DNA of 64,000 nucleotides from Sphingomonadales bacterium Ga0077557 (GCA_001464615.1 LNFI01000008.1:62001-126000); one strand, 5' to 3'. Positions 24,349 to 34,085 are shown, numbered from the stretch's first letter. A program made the numbers and translations. Notes: generated by a model not told the origin, from the sequence alone.

Positions 24349-25254
24349 TTAGGCCGGACGGCGCGGAAGGTCAACGAGCGGGTGACGCGCATTGACCAAA
24401 GCGACCAGCCGACTGCTATCAACATGGGTATAAATTTCAGTCGTAGCGATGTCGGCATGGCCAAGCATCAGTTGCAGCGCGCGCAGGTCTGCGCCCCCTT
24501 CAAGCAAATGGGTGGCAAAGGCGTGGCGCAACACGTGTGGGCTTACGCGTTCGGGTGGAATTCCGGCCTGGGCCGCCAGTTCCTTGAGCAATTGATAGAG
24601 CCTGATCCGCGACAAATGCGCCTTTCCGCCTGGGAAAAGCCAGGCGGATCCTGCCGGCAGCAAATCGCGCCAGCGTGCGACAGCCGCGCGTGCACGGTCA
24701 GAGATCGGCACCAGCCGCTCGCGCCCGCCCTTGCCGCGCATGATCAGAAATGGTCGATCGGGGGACACGGCGTTGCGCGGGATCGACACCAGTTCGCTCG
24801 CCCGCAATCCCGACCCGTAAAGCAACTCAACCAGGGCAGCGAGCCGCAGATCGAGCGGATTGACGGGCTCCTGCGCCATTCTCTCCGCAATCGCCGCAAA
24901 CAAGCGATCGACATCGCCATGGGCGAGTGTTTTGGGTAATCGCCGCGCCGCGCCGGGCCGGGGAAGGCTCGCACCAGGATCATCGGCGCGGTGCCCCTCC
25001 TCGACCAGAAAGGCATAGAATCGCCGCAGGGCCGCCGCTTTGCGCGCAACCGATGCGCGCGCCAACTCGGCCCAATTGCCAGACAATCGGGCAAGATCAT
25101 CCGGCGATGCTTCTGCCAATCCCCGCTCCAAAAAGGTCGAAGCGAGGACAAGGTCACTACGATAGGCAGCTAGCGTATTGGCGGCGGCACCGCTTTCTGC
25201 CGCCATCATCTCCAAAAATCGCTCAATCAGCGCCCTATCGCCCGCCCCCGTCAA
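24349..25254 (-). CDS. xerD: site-specific tyrosine recombinase XerD (XerC/D family)
   Basis: 301 residues when started at TTG 25254, whose bases overlap the stop of the upstream gene (TTGA), giving translational coupling. Longer readings would run far into the previous gene. The N-terminal SAM-like domain ([26 protein letters not shown]) and the catalytic domain with [15 protein letters not shown] (Arg), [27 protein letters not shown] (His-x-x-Arg-His) and TTEIYTHVD (Tyr) are complete. Resolves chromosome dimers at dif with its partner. Position beside accA is a common sphingomonad arrangement; XerC cannot be fully excluded. Confidence 0.92.
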   Translation of the reverse strand: MTGAGDRALIERFLEMMAAESGAAANTLAAYRSDLVLASTFLERGLAEASPDDLARLSGNWAELARASVARKAAALRRFYAFLVEEGHRADDPGASLPRPGAARRLPKTLAHGDVDRLFAAIAERMAQEPVNPLDLRLAALVELLYGSGLRASELVSIPRNAVSPDRPFLIMRGKGGRERLVPISDRARAAVARWRDLLPAGSAWLFPGGKAHLSRIRLYQLLKELAAQAGIPPERVSPHVLRHAFATHLLEGGADLRALQLMLGHADIATTEIYTHVDSSRLVALVNARHPLVDLPRRPA

Positions 25255-27092
25255 AGCCGGGCCAGCGCCTCTACGGCGATCATCCGCGCCTGTCCCTCCA
25301 GCCCAACCTGCTGCAGGGCGGAGACGATGTGATACAGTGCTTCCGGCGACACGCCGTGCCAATTGGGTGTCTGCATGCCCACCGCCGCCAACAGCATCAC
25401 CGTGGCCGGCTGGCGCTGTTCGGCGGCACGATGAATTGCGCGGGTCCAGCTGTTGCTGCTGGCGAAGTTGATCGACAGTCCATTGGCCAAACCATCAGTA
25501 TCGCGCGCGCTCAACCGGCCCAGGCCAGCTAGCCCGGCCACCAGCATTTTGACCTTCACGCCACTGATATCAGTCGCGCGGCTGCGATAGGTATCGACGT
25601 CACTTCGCCTAATCATCCCGCCGGTTTCAACCAGCGCCAGCATGCCCCAGCCATTGCTGCCCCGAACCACATCGGGCTGCCAGCGCAAGGCCGGGCCTTC
25701 CAGCCCGGCGCTGAGCATCGATGCGATCAGGCGATCAGCATCGGGCGCATCCCGATAGGGGGCGATCGTCGTCGCCGCGCGCGCGGTCAACACTAGCCGA
25801 GCATATTGCGCGCGGGGTTGCTTGGGTTCGTCCCAGAGCGTTCGCATCGCAACGAGCCGAGCATCGCGGCTGGGATCGGCATAGGCAGCGCGCAAATCAC
25901 GGGCAACGCCGAGTTCGGCCGTGCCCTGATCATCATCGCTATCAATTTTGCCATATAAATCGACGATCGCGGCGTTGGACAGCACGCCCTGCGCCGCCGC
26001 CAGTTCGGCCGCCGGTGCCCGCGCGGTTTCGGTCAGTTGCGGCGCCTGGGCGCGCCAATATTGGACCTGTGACGCAACGGTGCCGAACAACGCAGGCGGA
26101 ATTTCAGCCCCGGTCGCAATCGCCAGGCCATAGCGCCAGATGGTTAGCCGATCGACATTCTCCCATTCGATGGTCACCGCGCCCTGGCCCTTCGATCCCA
26201 GGCCAACGACCTTTTCGGCCAGCAGCAGATCGATCCCGCGCGCAGCCCCTGATCGGCGCGCCGCCTTTATCTGGGTGCTGGCTTTGGTCGACGATCCCGA
26301 CAGCGATGCGCACATCGCTTCCGCCAATATCCAGGCGCGCTCACTCGAAATCGCACGGGCAGCGCCAACGACGGGACAGACCACCGCCGGATCGCCCGAT
26401 GCCAGGGCAGCCTGCATCGACACCTGATAGAGTTTTGGCGTGTAGCGATTGGGATCAATGCTTTGCACCATCGCCCGCGCAACGGCTGATTCGCCCATCC
26501 GCACCAGCAGCCAGGCCCGTTCCGCGGCAAAATCAGCGCCATTCACCCCTGGCGGCGCGACAACCTGCGTTGCAAGCGCCTGACGCAGGCCAATCGACAC
26601 CCAGCGCGACGGCACCGGCGCATTCAACTTGCGCATCAGCGTCTGCAAAAAACGGCCATCGGCGCTGCCAAACGCTCGAGGACTCATGCCGCCTTCGGCA
26701 ACGCCAACCACCCCCGCCAAAGACGGCGACCGGCGCGCATAGCCAGGGATGTCGAACGCAGCGAGCAGCTTGGGGTCGATCTCCTGCGGAGTCCCGACCG
26801 AATCGGAGACCGATGCCAACGCATCGTCAGGCGCCAAGGTACTGCTCAAAGGGTCCGTGACGGCACTTACAGGCGGCCCGGCACCGTCGGTTGGCGCTGG
26901 CACCGGGGCCGCACGAGTTGATGAGGGCGCAGGCGTCGGCACAGCGACCGGATCGGCAAAGCCGGGTGGCAGAATTGATTCGGGCTTCTCCTGACCAATC
27001 GCTGGAATTCCAGCGGCAATCAGACCGAGCGCAAGCGCGCCCGTACCAACTTTATTTCTGGAGAGACGCAAGCGGCACAACCTTTTCAACAT
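25251..27092 (-). CDS. conserved secreted/periplasmic protein of unknown function
   Basis: A 613-residue protein. An Arg-rich N-terminus is followed by a hydrophobic stretch (GTGALALGLIAAGIPAIG), a signal peptide or anchor, then a long Pro/Ala-rich linker (to about residue 85). The rest is helical and Ala-rich, with repeated TPR-like pieces (AERAWLLVRMGESAVARAMVQ; ISSERAWILAEAMCASL). No enzyme motif is visible. It is the second gene of a minus-strand run (45-aa protein, this gene, xerD, accA). Its start at 27092 overlaps the small gene by 41 bases, so a later start such as GTG in NKVGTG is possible. Confidence 0.75.
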   Translation of the reverse strand: MLKRLCRLRLSRNKVGTGALALGLIAAGIPAIGQEKPESILPPGFADPVAVPTPAPSSTRAAPVPAPTDGAGPPVSAVTDPLSSTLAPDDALASVSDSVGTPQEIDPKLLAAFDIPGYARRSPSLAGVVGVAEGGMSPRAFGSADGRFLQTLMRKLNAPVPSRWVSIGLRQALATQVVAPPGVNGADFAAERAWLLVRMGESAVARAMVQSIDPNRYTPKLYQVSMQAALASGDPAVVCPVVGAARAISSERAWILAEAMCASLSGSSTKASTQIKAARRSGAARGIDLLLAEKVVGLGSKGQGAVTIEWENVDRLTIWRYGLAIATGAEIPPALFGTVASQVQYWRAQAPQLTETARAPAAELAAAQGVLSNAAIVDLYGKIDSDDDQGTAELGVARDLRAAYADPSRDARLVAMRTLWDEPKQPRAQYARLVLTARAATTIAPYRDAPDADRLIASMLSAGLEGPALRWQPDVVRGSNGWGMLALVETGGMIRRSDVDTYRSRATDISGVKVKMLVAGLAGLGRLSARDTDGLANGLSINFASSNSWTRAIHRAAEQRQPATVMLLAAVGMQTPNWHGVSPEALYHIVSALQQVGLEGQARMIAVEALARL

Positions 27093-27189
27093 GCGTCAAC
27101 GGACGCTCGCCGTTACGGCCCGCGAGCACAACCAGCCCAGCCCCCAGGGCAATGACCACAATGGCGATGACAATCAGCAGGCGAGTCAT
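27052..27189 (-). CDS. small single-pass membrane protein, 45 residues
   Basis: MTRLLIVIAIVVIALGAGLVVLAG is one transmembrane helix, followed by a charged tail (RNGERPLTHVEKVVPLASLQK). The ATG is at 27189 and the stop TAA at 27052-27054. The frame differs from that of the large gene it overlaps, and the product has the composition of a real membrane peptide. It is head to head with aroK. I know of no function; it may assist the secreted protein encoded next. Confidence 0.6.
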   Translation of the reverse strand: MTRLLIVIAIVVIALGAGLVVLAGRNGERPLTHVEKVVPLASLQK

Positions 27190-27272
27190 GGCGAGTACCT
27201 TGGCAGTCTGAGTAAGCGAAGCGATAGGCTTTTTTGCCCGAGCGGCTGGGTCGCTGTATAGCCCCGCGGATA

Positions 27273-27827
27273 ATGTTGCAAAACCAGCTTCTCCTCAAAA
27301 ATTGGCACGGGCGGCCGATCGTGTTGATCGGGCTGATGGGCGTCGGCAAATCCACGGTTGGCAGGCGGCTGGCTACGCGGCTGGCGCTGCCTTTTGTCGA
27401 CGCCGATAGCGAAATTGAGGCGGCGGCCGACATGTCGATCGCCGACATATTCGAACGATTCGGAGAGGAATATTTCCGCGACGGCGAACGCCGCGTTATC
27501 GCCCGATTGATCGACGGCACCCCAAAGGTGATCGCGACGGGCGGCGGTGCTTTCATCAATGCAGAAACGCGCGCCTTGATTCTCGATTCTGCGCTGGCCG
27601 TGTGGCTTGATGCCAACCCAAAGGTGCTGGCGGACCGCGTCCGGCGCCGCGATACGCGGCCACTGCTCCGTAATCGTGATCCCGCCGAGGTGCTCACCGA
27701 ACTCGCGCGCATCCGCAATCCTATCTATGCGCTGGCACCGATCCATATATCGAGCCAACAGGCACCGCATGAGGCCACCGTGGCGGCGATACTGAAGGCA
27801 CTGGCGACAAGGGCGAATGATCAGTGA
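27273..27827 (+). CDS. aroK: shikimate kinase AroK
   Basis: 184 residues from ATG 27273. IVLIGLMGVGKSTVGRRLATRL has the Walker A loop, FVDADSEIEAAADMSIADIFERFGEEYFRDGERRVI the shikimate-binding DADxxIE and FRxxE motifs, VIATGGGAF the Gly-rich motif, and DTRPLLR the lid. It phosphorylates shikimate in aromatic amino-acid synthesis. Coupled to aroB by a 4-base overlap. Confidence 0.95.
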   Translation: MLQNQLLLKNWHGRPIVLIGLMGVGKSTVGRRLATRLALPFVDADSEIEAAADMSIADIFERFGEEYFRDGERRVIARLIDGTPKVIATGGGAFINAETRALILDSALAVWLDANPKVLADRVRRRDTRPLLRNRDPAEVLTELARIRNPIYALAPIHISSQQAPHEATVAAILKALATRANDQ

Positions 27828-28924
27828 TTCAAATAGATGTCGACCTGGGCACCCGCGGCTATCGCGTGGTGATCGATGCCGGGCTGCTCAGTCGCGCGGC
27901 AGAATGGCTCAAACCGCTCGCCCGGGGGCGATCGATGGCGATCGTCACCGATTCGAATCTCTCCCATCACCGGCAAACGCTGCAAACCGCGCTTGCTGCG
28001 GCTGATATTGCCACAACGGTGATCGAGCTCGACCCTGGTGAGGGCAGCAAGAGCTGGGCGACGCTCGAATCACTGACCAACCAGTTGCTCGAACTGGGCA
28101 TTGAACGCGGCGACCATGTCATCGCGCTCGGCGGTGGCGTGATCGGTGACTTGGTTGGCTTTGCCTGCGCGATTCTGAAGCGCGGCTGCAATTTTGTCCA
28201 AATCCCCACCACTTTGCTCGCACAGGTTGATAGCTCCGTCGGCGGCAAGACCGCGATCAACACGCGCGCCGGCAAAAATCTGATCGGCGCCTTCCATCAA
28301 CCATCGCTGGTGCTGATCGATCCCGAAACGCTGGCGACCCTGCCCCTGCGCGAACTCCGCGCGGGCTATGCAGAAGTCGTCAAATATGGCCTGATCGATG
28401 ACGCTGATTTTTTCGCCTGGTGCGAAGCCAACGGTCCAGCGCTGATCACTGGCGATATCACGCTGCGCACGACCGCCATCGCCCATAGCATCGCCGCCAA
28501 GGCGCGAATCGTTGCAGAAGACGAGCGTGAGACCACCGGAAAGCGCGCGCTGCTCAATCTTGGCCATACGTTCGGCCATGCGCTAGAGGCCGAAACCGGC
28601 TTTTCCGCAGCGCTGTTGCACGGTGAAGCCGTCGCCGCCGGCATGGCGCTGGCCTATGGCTATTCGGCTGATCGCGGTCTGTGCCCGGCTGAGGATGCAG
28701 CCCGGATTGGCGCCCATCTGCGCAGTGTTGGCCTGCCCGATGGCCTGGCCGCTGCCGGTATCGCCGCCAGCGGTGCGACGCTTGTCGATCATATGCGCCA
28801 CGACAAGAAGATGGCCGGGGGCACATTGCCCTTTCTGCTCAGCCGCGGAATTGGCGAAACCTATCTCGATAGCGCCGTAGATCTCGCCGATATCGCCCGA
28901 TATCTTGATCGTCAGACCCGCTGA
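27824..28924 (+). CDS. aroB: 3-dehydroquinate synthase AroB
   Basis: 366 residues starting at GTG 27824, which overlaps the aroK stop as [64 protein letters not shown] is the NAD/substrate signature, and [18 protein letters not shown] and [18 protein letters not shown] carry the zinc His residues. It converts DAHP to 3-dehydroquinate. The stop overlaps the next gene (TGATG). Confidence 0.96.
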   Translation: MIQIDVDLGTRGYRVVIDAGLLSRAAEWLKPLARGRSMAIVTDSNLSHHRQTLQTALAAADIATTVIELDPGEGSKSWATLESLTNQLLELGIERGDHVIALGGGVIGDLVGFACAILKRGCNFVQIPTTLLAQVDSSVGGKTAINTRAGKNLIGAFHQPSLVLIDPETLATLPLRELRAGYAEVVKYGLIDDADFFAWCEANGPALITGDITLRTTAIAHSIAAKARIVAEDERETTGKRALLNLGHTFGHALEAETGFSAALLHGEAVAAGMALAYGYSADRGLCPAEDAARIGAHLRSVGLPDGLAAAGIAASGATLVDHMRHDKKMAGGTLPFLLSRGIGETYLDSAVDLADIARYLDRQTR

Positions 28925-29067
28925 TGCCGAATGGGGTGGCGAAACGCGATTTGCCGACAAAAATTTGCGCCACCTGCCAGCTCGCCTTTAGCTGGCGCAA
29001 GAAATGGGCGCGCGATTGGGACAATGTCCGCTATTGTTCGGACAGATGCAGAAAATCGGCCCGATAG
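28924..29067 (+). CDS. DUF2256 family zinc-ribbon protein
   Basis: A 47-residue protein with [32 protein letters not shown], the full DUF2256 pattern: two CxxC-like pairs around WRKKW and YCSxRCR. It probably binds one zinc. The ATG at 28924 shares bases with the aroB stop, so the three genes aroK-aroB-DUF2256 form a coupled operon. In other bacteria DUF2256 often lies near photolyase/cryptochrome-like genes; its role is unknown. Confidence 0.85.
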   Translation: MPNGVAKRDLPTKICATCQLAFSWRKKWARDWDNVRYCSDRCRKSAR

Positions 29068-29212
29068 CGGCGTCAGCAAACGGCGAATCCCTACCCGGTT
29101 TGGGTTTTTCTGAGTCCTCCGGATAGACCTGTCCGCACAACCGGTGCACAAATGATAGTTGAATCAATGCCAGATCGCGTGTTTGATCGATTCGCAAACT
29201 AGGGGGGTGCAT

Positions 29213-30982
29213 ATGCAAGTGCGGTTCTGGGGAACCCGCGGGTCAATGGCAAAGCCTGGCCCCGACACAATTCGCTATGGCGGCAACACGTCGTGCGTCC
29301 AAGTGACATCGGCGGCGGGAACGCTGCTGATTATAGATTGCGGCACCGGCGCGCACGGCCTTGGCCAGATGCTGATGAAAGAAGGGCCAAAGCCCACCCG
29401 CGGCCATGTGCTGATCAGCCATACCCATTGGGACCATATTCAGGGCATCCCGTTCTTTGCGCCGTTTTTCATCCCTGGAAACAAATGGGATTTTTACGCG
29501 CCGAAAGGCTTTGGTGAATCGCTGCGCGAAACCCTCGCCGGGCAAATGGAATATACCTATTTCCCGATCACGCCCGAAGCCTTTGGCGCTGAGCTGAACT
29601 ATAATAACCTTTCCGAAGGCGTGTTCCGGATTGACGATGTCGTCATCCGTACCCGCTATTTGAACCATCCAGCCCTGACGATCGCCTTCAGGATCGAGGT
29701 TGATGGCGCTGTGGTCGTTTATGCTTGCGATCATGAACCCCATTCGCGCGAGGCGGCGGATGGCATCAGCCCGCTCGATGGCCAGGATCTGGCCCATGCA
29801 GAATTCCTGCGCGATGCCGATCTCGTCATTCACGACGCGCAATATCTGGCTTCTGAATATGCCGGCAAAATCGGCTGGGGACACAGCACGGTCGAATATT
29901 CGCTTCAGGTCTGTAAGACGGCCGGCGTCAAACAGCTGGCGATTACCCACCATGATCCGCTGCGCAATGACGATGCCATTGATACCATGATCGATGGCCT
30001 GCGCAGTTCGCTCGGCCCGGATTCGCCGCTTCACGTTTTTGCCGCGGCCGAAGGGATGATCCTCGACTATCGCGGCGATCGGGTGAGCCTGGCCGAGGGT
30101 GACGAAGCACTGATGGACCAGGCCGTCGGCAAGCGGGAAGCGATCGTCCTGCTTGTCACGCAGGACGAAGCGTTGCGCGGCAAAATGAAGCAAGCCGTGT
30201 CAGATGAACCGGTCTTGCTCAAGGCGATTGAGGACGTGGCGAATATTGGCGACGGGGCAACAACGGCCGGCCTGGTGTTGATTGATGGTGACCTGGCGTC
30301 GGGTGCTGTCGCTGCCGCCACAACACTGCGGGCGATGCCGGATATGGAGTCTGTCCCCATCCTGTTTCTGGGCGGCACGGCGCCTGAACTGGGCAATTTC
30401 GGCGAAAATACTGAATGGCTCCGCGCACCCTTTTCGGTCGAATATGCCCGATCGCGCATTCGCACTTGGACGATGCGTGGCGCATTTCGCTGGCTGCGCG
30501 CCAGCATGCCCGAAAATGAAACCGAGCGGATGCAGGCGCTGCGCGCGCTCAATCTGGTCGAATCGAGCGGTGATGAGCAGTTTAATCGCTATACCCGCAT
30601 CGCCGCCGCCCTGTTCAAGGTGCCCTATGCGTTGGTGTCGATCGTCGATGATGACCGCCAATGGTTCAAGGCCAAATATGGCACGGAAATTGAGCAAACC
30701 CCGCGCGACGTGTCGTTCTGCGCGCATGCCATCCACCATCCGGATGTCATGGTCGTCAACGATGCGCTGACCGATTCGCGCTTTGGCGACAACCCGACCG
30801 TGGTCGGCCCGCCCAATGTGCGCTTTTATGCCGGTACGCCGTTGATGCTGCCAAGCGGGCATGCGATCGGCACATTGTGCATCCTTGACGATCGACCACG
30901 CGAATTCAGCACCGAAGATCGCGAACGATTGGCCGATCTGGGTGGATTGCTCGAACGAGAATTGGCTGCAATCGCCGCCTGA
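29213..30982 (+). CDS. metallo-beta-lactamase fold hydrolase fused to a receiver-like and a GAF domain
   Basis: 589 residues from ATG 29213, with a G-rich ribosome binding site. Residues 1-300 are an MBL-fold hydrolase (VRFWGTRGSMAKPGPDTIRYGGNTSCV; SHTHWDHIQGIPFFAPFF, the HxHxDH zinc motif; YACDHEPHSRE; HHDPLRNDD). About 305-425 resemble a degenerate response-regulator receiver (EAIVLLVTQDEALRGKMKQAV; GLVLIDGD; SVPILFLGG). About 440-589 are a GAF domain (YALVSIVDDDRQWFKAKYG; VSFCAHAI; FYAGTPLMLPSGHAIGTLCILDDRPREFS). It may be a sensor-controlled phosphodiesterase. Monocistronic. Confidence 0.88.
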   Translation: MQVRFWGTRGSMAKPGPDTIRYGGNTSCVQVTSAAGTLLIIDCGTGAHGLGQMLMKEGPKPTRGHVLISHTHWDHIQGIPFFAPFFIPGNKWDFYAPKGFGESLRETLAGQMEYTYFPITPEAFGAELNYNNLSEGVFRIDDVVIRTRYLNHPALTIAFRIEVDGAVVVYACDHEPHSREAADGISPLDGQDLAHAEFLRDADLVIHDAQYLASEYAGKIGWGHSTVEYSLQVCKTAGVKQLAITHHDPLRNDDAIDTMIDGLRSSLGPDSPLHVFAAAEGMILDYRGDRVSLAEGDEALMDQAVGKREAIVLLVTQDEALRGKMKQAVSDEPVLLKAIEDVANIGDGATTAGLVLIDGDLASGAVAAATTLRAMPDMESVPILFLGGTAPELGNFGENTEWLRAPFSVEYARSRIRTWTMRGAFRWLRASMPENETERMQALRALNLVESSGDEQFNRYTRIAAALFKVPYALVSIVDDDRQWFKAKYGTEIEQTPRDVSFCAHAIHHPDVMVVNDALTDSRFGDNPTVVGPPNVRFYAGTPLMLPSGHAIGTLCILDDRPREFSTEDRERLADLGGLLERELAAIAA

Positions 30983-30986
30983 GGGA

Positions 30987-31325
30987 TCAGTGCGGCGTGC
31001 GCAGCACGACCCAGGCGAGCAAGAGCCAGCCGGCAATCAGCAAAACCCCACCAATCGGGGTGATTGCGCCCAGCCAGCGCGGCAGGCCGATTGCCATCAG
31101 ATAGAGCGAAATCCCAAAGATCGCGCCGCCGCTGACGAATAGCCAGCCAGCGCCGCGCGCGCCAAGCTGCACCGCCACAAGCGCGGCCAGCGCATGAATG
31201 AGTTGGTAGTGCGAACCGGTTTTCAGCCAGTCGATCGCCGGGCCGGATGCGCCATGCGCACCAAAGGCCCCTGCCCCCACCGCCAGCGCACCCGACAGCG
31301 CGGCCAATGCCAACAGCCAGTTCAT
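30987..31325 (-). CDS. DUF423 family membrane protein (YgdD-like)
   Basis: 112 residues with four predicted transmembrane helices. LAALSGALAVGAGAFGAHG at the N-terminus and the GSHYQLIHALAAL segment are the DUF423 signature. Last gene of the radA-cvpA-NifU-like-antiporter operon, overlapping the antiporter by 4 bases. Function unknown; it is an inner-membrane protein widespread in bacteria. Confidence 0.92.
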   Translation of the reverse strand: MNWLLALAALSGALAVGAGAFGAHGASGPAIDWLKTGSHYQLIHALAALVAVQLGARGAGWLFVSGGAIFGISLYLMAIGLPRWLGAITPIGGVLLIAGWLLLAWVVLRTPH

Positions 31326-33076
31326 CCCGATTCTCCTGCCTGTTCCAACCGGCCCCGGATCAGATGGGCATCACCGGCATGCATGTCGCCGGCCACAGCC
31401 TGGGCTTTCAGCCGTTCAATGTCGCGGGCGCGATAGGCGGCCTCGGTTCGGGCAATTTCGTCATTATCGACGCCAACCTCAGCCAGCGCGCCGCGCGCCA
31501 TTACCACCGCAGATTCCATGACTTCACGAAAAGCGCCAACCATCGGCGCATCCTTAAGCTTGACCATACTGCGGCGATCATAGGCGCGCACAAAGGTTGC
31601 CGCATTGGGGAAAGCCTCGCGCACCGCGTGCAACAATGCGGTATCGACTTGATCTTCATCGACGCAAAACAACAGTAATTGTACGCTGCCAGCGCCCGCC
31701 TGGCGGAGCAGATCAAGCCGGGTGCCATCGCCATAGTAAACCTTGGCGCCAAAGGTGCCGGCGGTTTCGATCATCTCCGGATCGCGGTCGATCAACGAGA
31801 CGGTAATGCCCTGTCCGATCAGCATCTGCGCCACGGTTTGCCCGAAACGGCCATAGCCGATCACCAGCGCGCTTGCCCCATCGCTTTTCGGCGCATCGAG
31901 CCCCTCCCCCGTCGCCACGGGGGCTGCCCGGATGCGCCGGGTAAATATCATCAAAAAGGGCGTGGTCGCCATCGACAAGGTCACTACGGCACCAAACAGG
32001 CTGGCCGCCTGGGGTTCGATCAGCAGGGCATCCTTGGCCTGCGCAAACAACACAAAGCCGAATTCGCCGCCCTGGCTGAGCAACAACCCCAGCGCGAGCG
32101 CCGGTCGCCACTCCATCTTAAAGGCCAAGCCGATCGCCATCATGATCCCCGTCTTGGCGGCGATCAGCATCAGCGCCATGCCGATCACGAACAGCGGCCG
32201 TTCAGCAATGGCGTGAAGATCGAGCATCATGCCGACGCTGAGGAAAAACAGGCCAAGCAGGATCGATCGGAAAGGATCGACATCAGCCTCAAGCTCATGG
32301 CGGTAGGGACTATCTGCCAGCATCACCCCGGCGATAAACGCACCAAGCGCCGTCGACAGCCCCAGCGCCTCCATCACCGCTGCACTGGCGATAACCGTGA
32401 AAAGCGCGGCAAAGACAAACATTTCGCGCTCGCCCAGATTGCCGATCAGCCGAAACAGGGGCCGCAGCAGGAAACGCCCCGATGCCACCAGGCCAATAAT
32501 CGCCAACACGGTGTAAAGACCAAGCAGCCAGCCGGGTGGCGCATTGGGCACAGCCGGCGCGCGGGATAGTGCCGCGACGATCGTGATCATCGGCACAATC
32601 GACAAATCCTGGAACAGCAGGATCGAAAACGCTCGCTCCCCAAAGGGCGTCTTCAATCGCCCTGCCGATTGCAGCATCGGCAGCACCTGCGCGGTTGAGG
32701 ACAGCGCCAGCGGCAGCCCGACCGCAAGCGCGGCAGCGGGTGAAAAACCAGCGATCAGCCAAACGATGCCCGCGACAGCAAAACCGCACAGGCTGACCTG
32801 CAGCAACCCAAGCGCGAAGATATCCTTTTTCAGCCGCCAAAGCCGCGCCGGATTCAGCTCCAGCCCGACCAGAAAAAGCAGCAAGGTGATGCCCAATTCG
32901 GCGATCCCCATTTTCTGTTCAGCATCGCCGACCAGGCCCATGACCTGCGGCCCGACCACCGCACCTGCGATCAGGAACCCCAAAGTCGCGCCCAGCCTCA
33001 GCTTGCGGAACAGCAGCACAAAGGCCAGCGCAAAGCCAAGCAGGATCACCCCGTCGCGCAAGTTCGCGCCGATCAT
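31322..33076 (-). CDS. CPA2-family cation/proton antiporter with RCK domain (KefB-like)
   Basis: A 584-residue integral membrane protein. The first about 385 residues hold 12 or so helices of the Na/H-exchanger type (GITLLLFLVGLELNPARLW; LALSSTAQVLPML; LGAFIAGVMLADSPYRHELEADVDPFRSILLGLFFLSVGMM). A TrkA-N/RCK domain (ALVIGYGRFGQTVAQMLIGQGITVSLIDRD; VYYGDGTRLDLLRQAG) binds NAD(H), as in KefB/KefC, which are gated by glutathione adducts. Overlaps both neighbours by 4 bases. K+ as the transported ion is inference from the family. Confidence 0.92.
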   Translation of the reverse strand: MIGANLRDGVILLGFALAFVLLFRKLRLGATLGFLIAGAVVGPQVMGLVGDAEQKMGIAELGITLLLFLVGLELNPARLWRLKKDIFALGLLQVSLCGFAVAGIVWLIAGFSPAAALAVGLPLALSSTAQVLPMLQSAGRLKTPFGERAFSILLFQDLSIVPMITIVAALSRAPAVPNAPPGWLLGLYTVLAIIGLVASGRFLLRPLFRLIGNLGEREMFVFAALFTVIASAAVMEALGLSTALGAFIAGVMLADSPYRHELEADVDPFRSILLGLFFLSVGMMLDLHAIAERPLFVIGMALMLIAAKTGIMMAIGLAFKMEWRPALALGLLLSQGGEFGFVLFAQAKDALLIEPQAASLFGAVVTLSMATTPFLMIFTRRIRAAPVATGEGLDAPKSDGASALVIGYGRFGQTVAQMLIGQGITVSLIDRDPEMIETAGTFGAKVYYGDGTRLDLLRQAGAGSVQLLLFCVDEDQVDTALLHAVREAFPNAATFVRAYDRRSMVKLKDAPMVGAFREVMESAVVMARGALAEVGVDNDEIARTEAAYRARDIERLKAQAVAGDMHAGDAHLIRGRLEQAGESG

Positions 33077-33522
33077 GCGGCGGCGCTGCCCGACCTGATC
33101 GCCGCAGCGGCAGCGGAAGCGGCCTCTGCCGCCGCCTCAAACGCCAGCCGGATTGAGGCGTGGCGCGCACTATGCGGGCGAGCGGGTTCAAAAATATCCA
33201 GGCCGGGCCATTCAGGCAGCGCCGCATTTCCAGCCAACCAGGCCGCCAGCGAATCACGCGCCGCCGCCAATTCGTCCGCCGTCTTGCCCGTCGCCTGCGC
33301 CGCCATCAGCGATGACGACGCCTGACCCAGCGCACAGGCCCGCACCAGCAAGCCGATGTCAGTCACGCGACCGGCAGCGTCGACATTCAAGTCAACCGTC
33401 ACCCGGCTGCCACAAATCGGCGACCTTTTTTCCACGCTGGCCATCGGATCAGGGAGCCGCTCGCTAAATGGCGCAGCGGCGGCCAGTCGCAGAATCTCAT
33501 TGTTATAGAGGGGCGCATTCAT
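33073..33522 (-). CDS. iron-sulfur cluster scaffold-like protein (NifU/IscU N-terminal type)
   Basis: A 149-residue protein related to NifU_N/IscU. EKRSPICGSRVTVDLNVD contains the first scaffold Cys and VRACALGQASSSLMAAQATGKT the second with its helix; a third Cys in the usual position is not visible (the region GLDIFEPARPHSARHASIRL has none). This suggests a variant scaffold, as found in many Alphaproteobacteria. It lies in the operon between cvpA and the antiporter, overlapping each by 4 bases. The missing Cys leaves cluster assembly in doubt. Confidence 0.75.
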   Translation of the reverse strand: MNAPLYNNEILRLAAAAPFSERLPDPMASVEKRSPICGSRVTVDLNVDAAGRVTDIGLLVRACALGQASSSLMAAQATGKTADELAAARDSLAAWLAGNAALPEWPGLDIFEPARPHSARHASIRLAFEAAAEAASAAAAAIRSGSAAA

Positions 33523-34085
33523 GGCGCTGGGTCGCTGCTATTGGCAGGTGTGGCGCTATTCCCGTCGGGGCCAAAGGCATTTTCGCCCCGCCGCCGGCGA
33601 TCGACAAATTCCGAAATGCCCTTGCTGGTCTGGCTCAGCACTGGATAGGTGCGTGATTTGGTGATCCAGCTGGGCCGCCGGTTCGGCCCGCCGCCGATCG
33701 TATCGGTGACCAACACGATCAACAAAAAGCCCAGGCTGGCCAGAATTAAACCCTTTAATCCGCCAAAACCAAAGCCAAGTGCGCGATCAAGCGGCCCCAA
33801 TATCGATGTCCGCGTCCGCGCACCGATCATGTTGGCAACCACCCGCCCACCGAAATAAATCGCGCCGGCAACAACCGCGAAGGAGAGTACCGCCGCGCCC
33901 GCCGAGGTACCGACAACGCCCGTCAACATCGTCGCCACGGGGCCGTGCAACAGCTTCAACCCGAAAACGATGAAGATCCACACCATCAGCGACAGTACTT
34001 CAGTGACGAAGCCGCGCATCAGCCCAAGCACCGCCCCGCCGCCAACCAGCAGCAGCACGACGATATCAAGTGCGGTTAATCCCAT
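33519..34085 (-). CDS. CvpA family inner-membrane protein
   Basis: 188 residues. Four predicted transmembrane helices are seen: LDIVVLLLVGGGAVLGLMRGFVTEVLSLMVWIFIVFGLKLLHG, then AVLSFAVVAGAIYFGGRVVANMIG and a final helix LKGLILASLGFLLIVLVTDTIGG. The tail is polar and Pro/Asp-rich. CvpA is linked to colicin V production and, more broadly, to envelope stress. Fifty-one bases downstream of radA in the same direction. Confidence 0.88.
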   Translation of the reverse strand: MGLTALDIVVLLLVGGGAVLGLMRGFVTEVLSLMVWIFIVFGLKLLHGPVATMLTGVVGTSAGAAVLSFAVVAGAIYFGGRVVANMIGARTRTSILGPLDRALGFGFGGLKGLILASLGFLLIVLVTDTIGGGPNRRPSWITKSRTYPVLSQTSKGISEFVDRRRRGENAFGPDGNSATPANSSDPAP

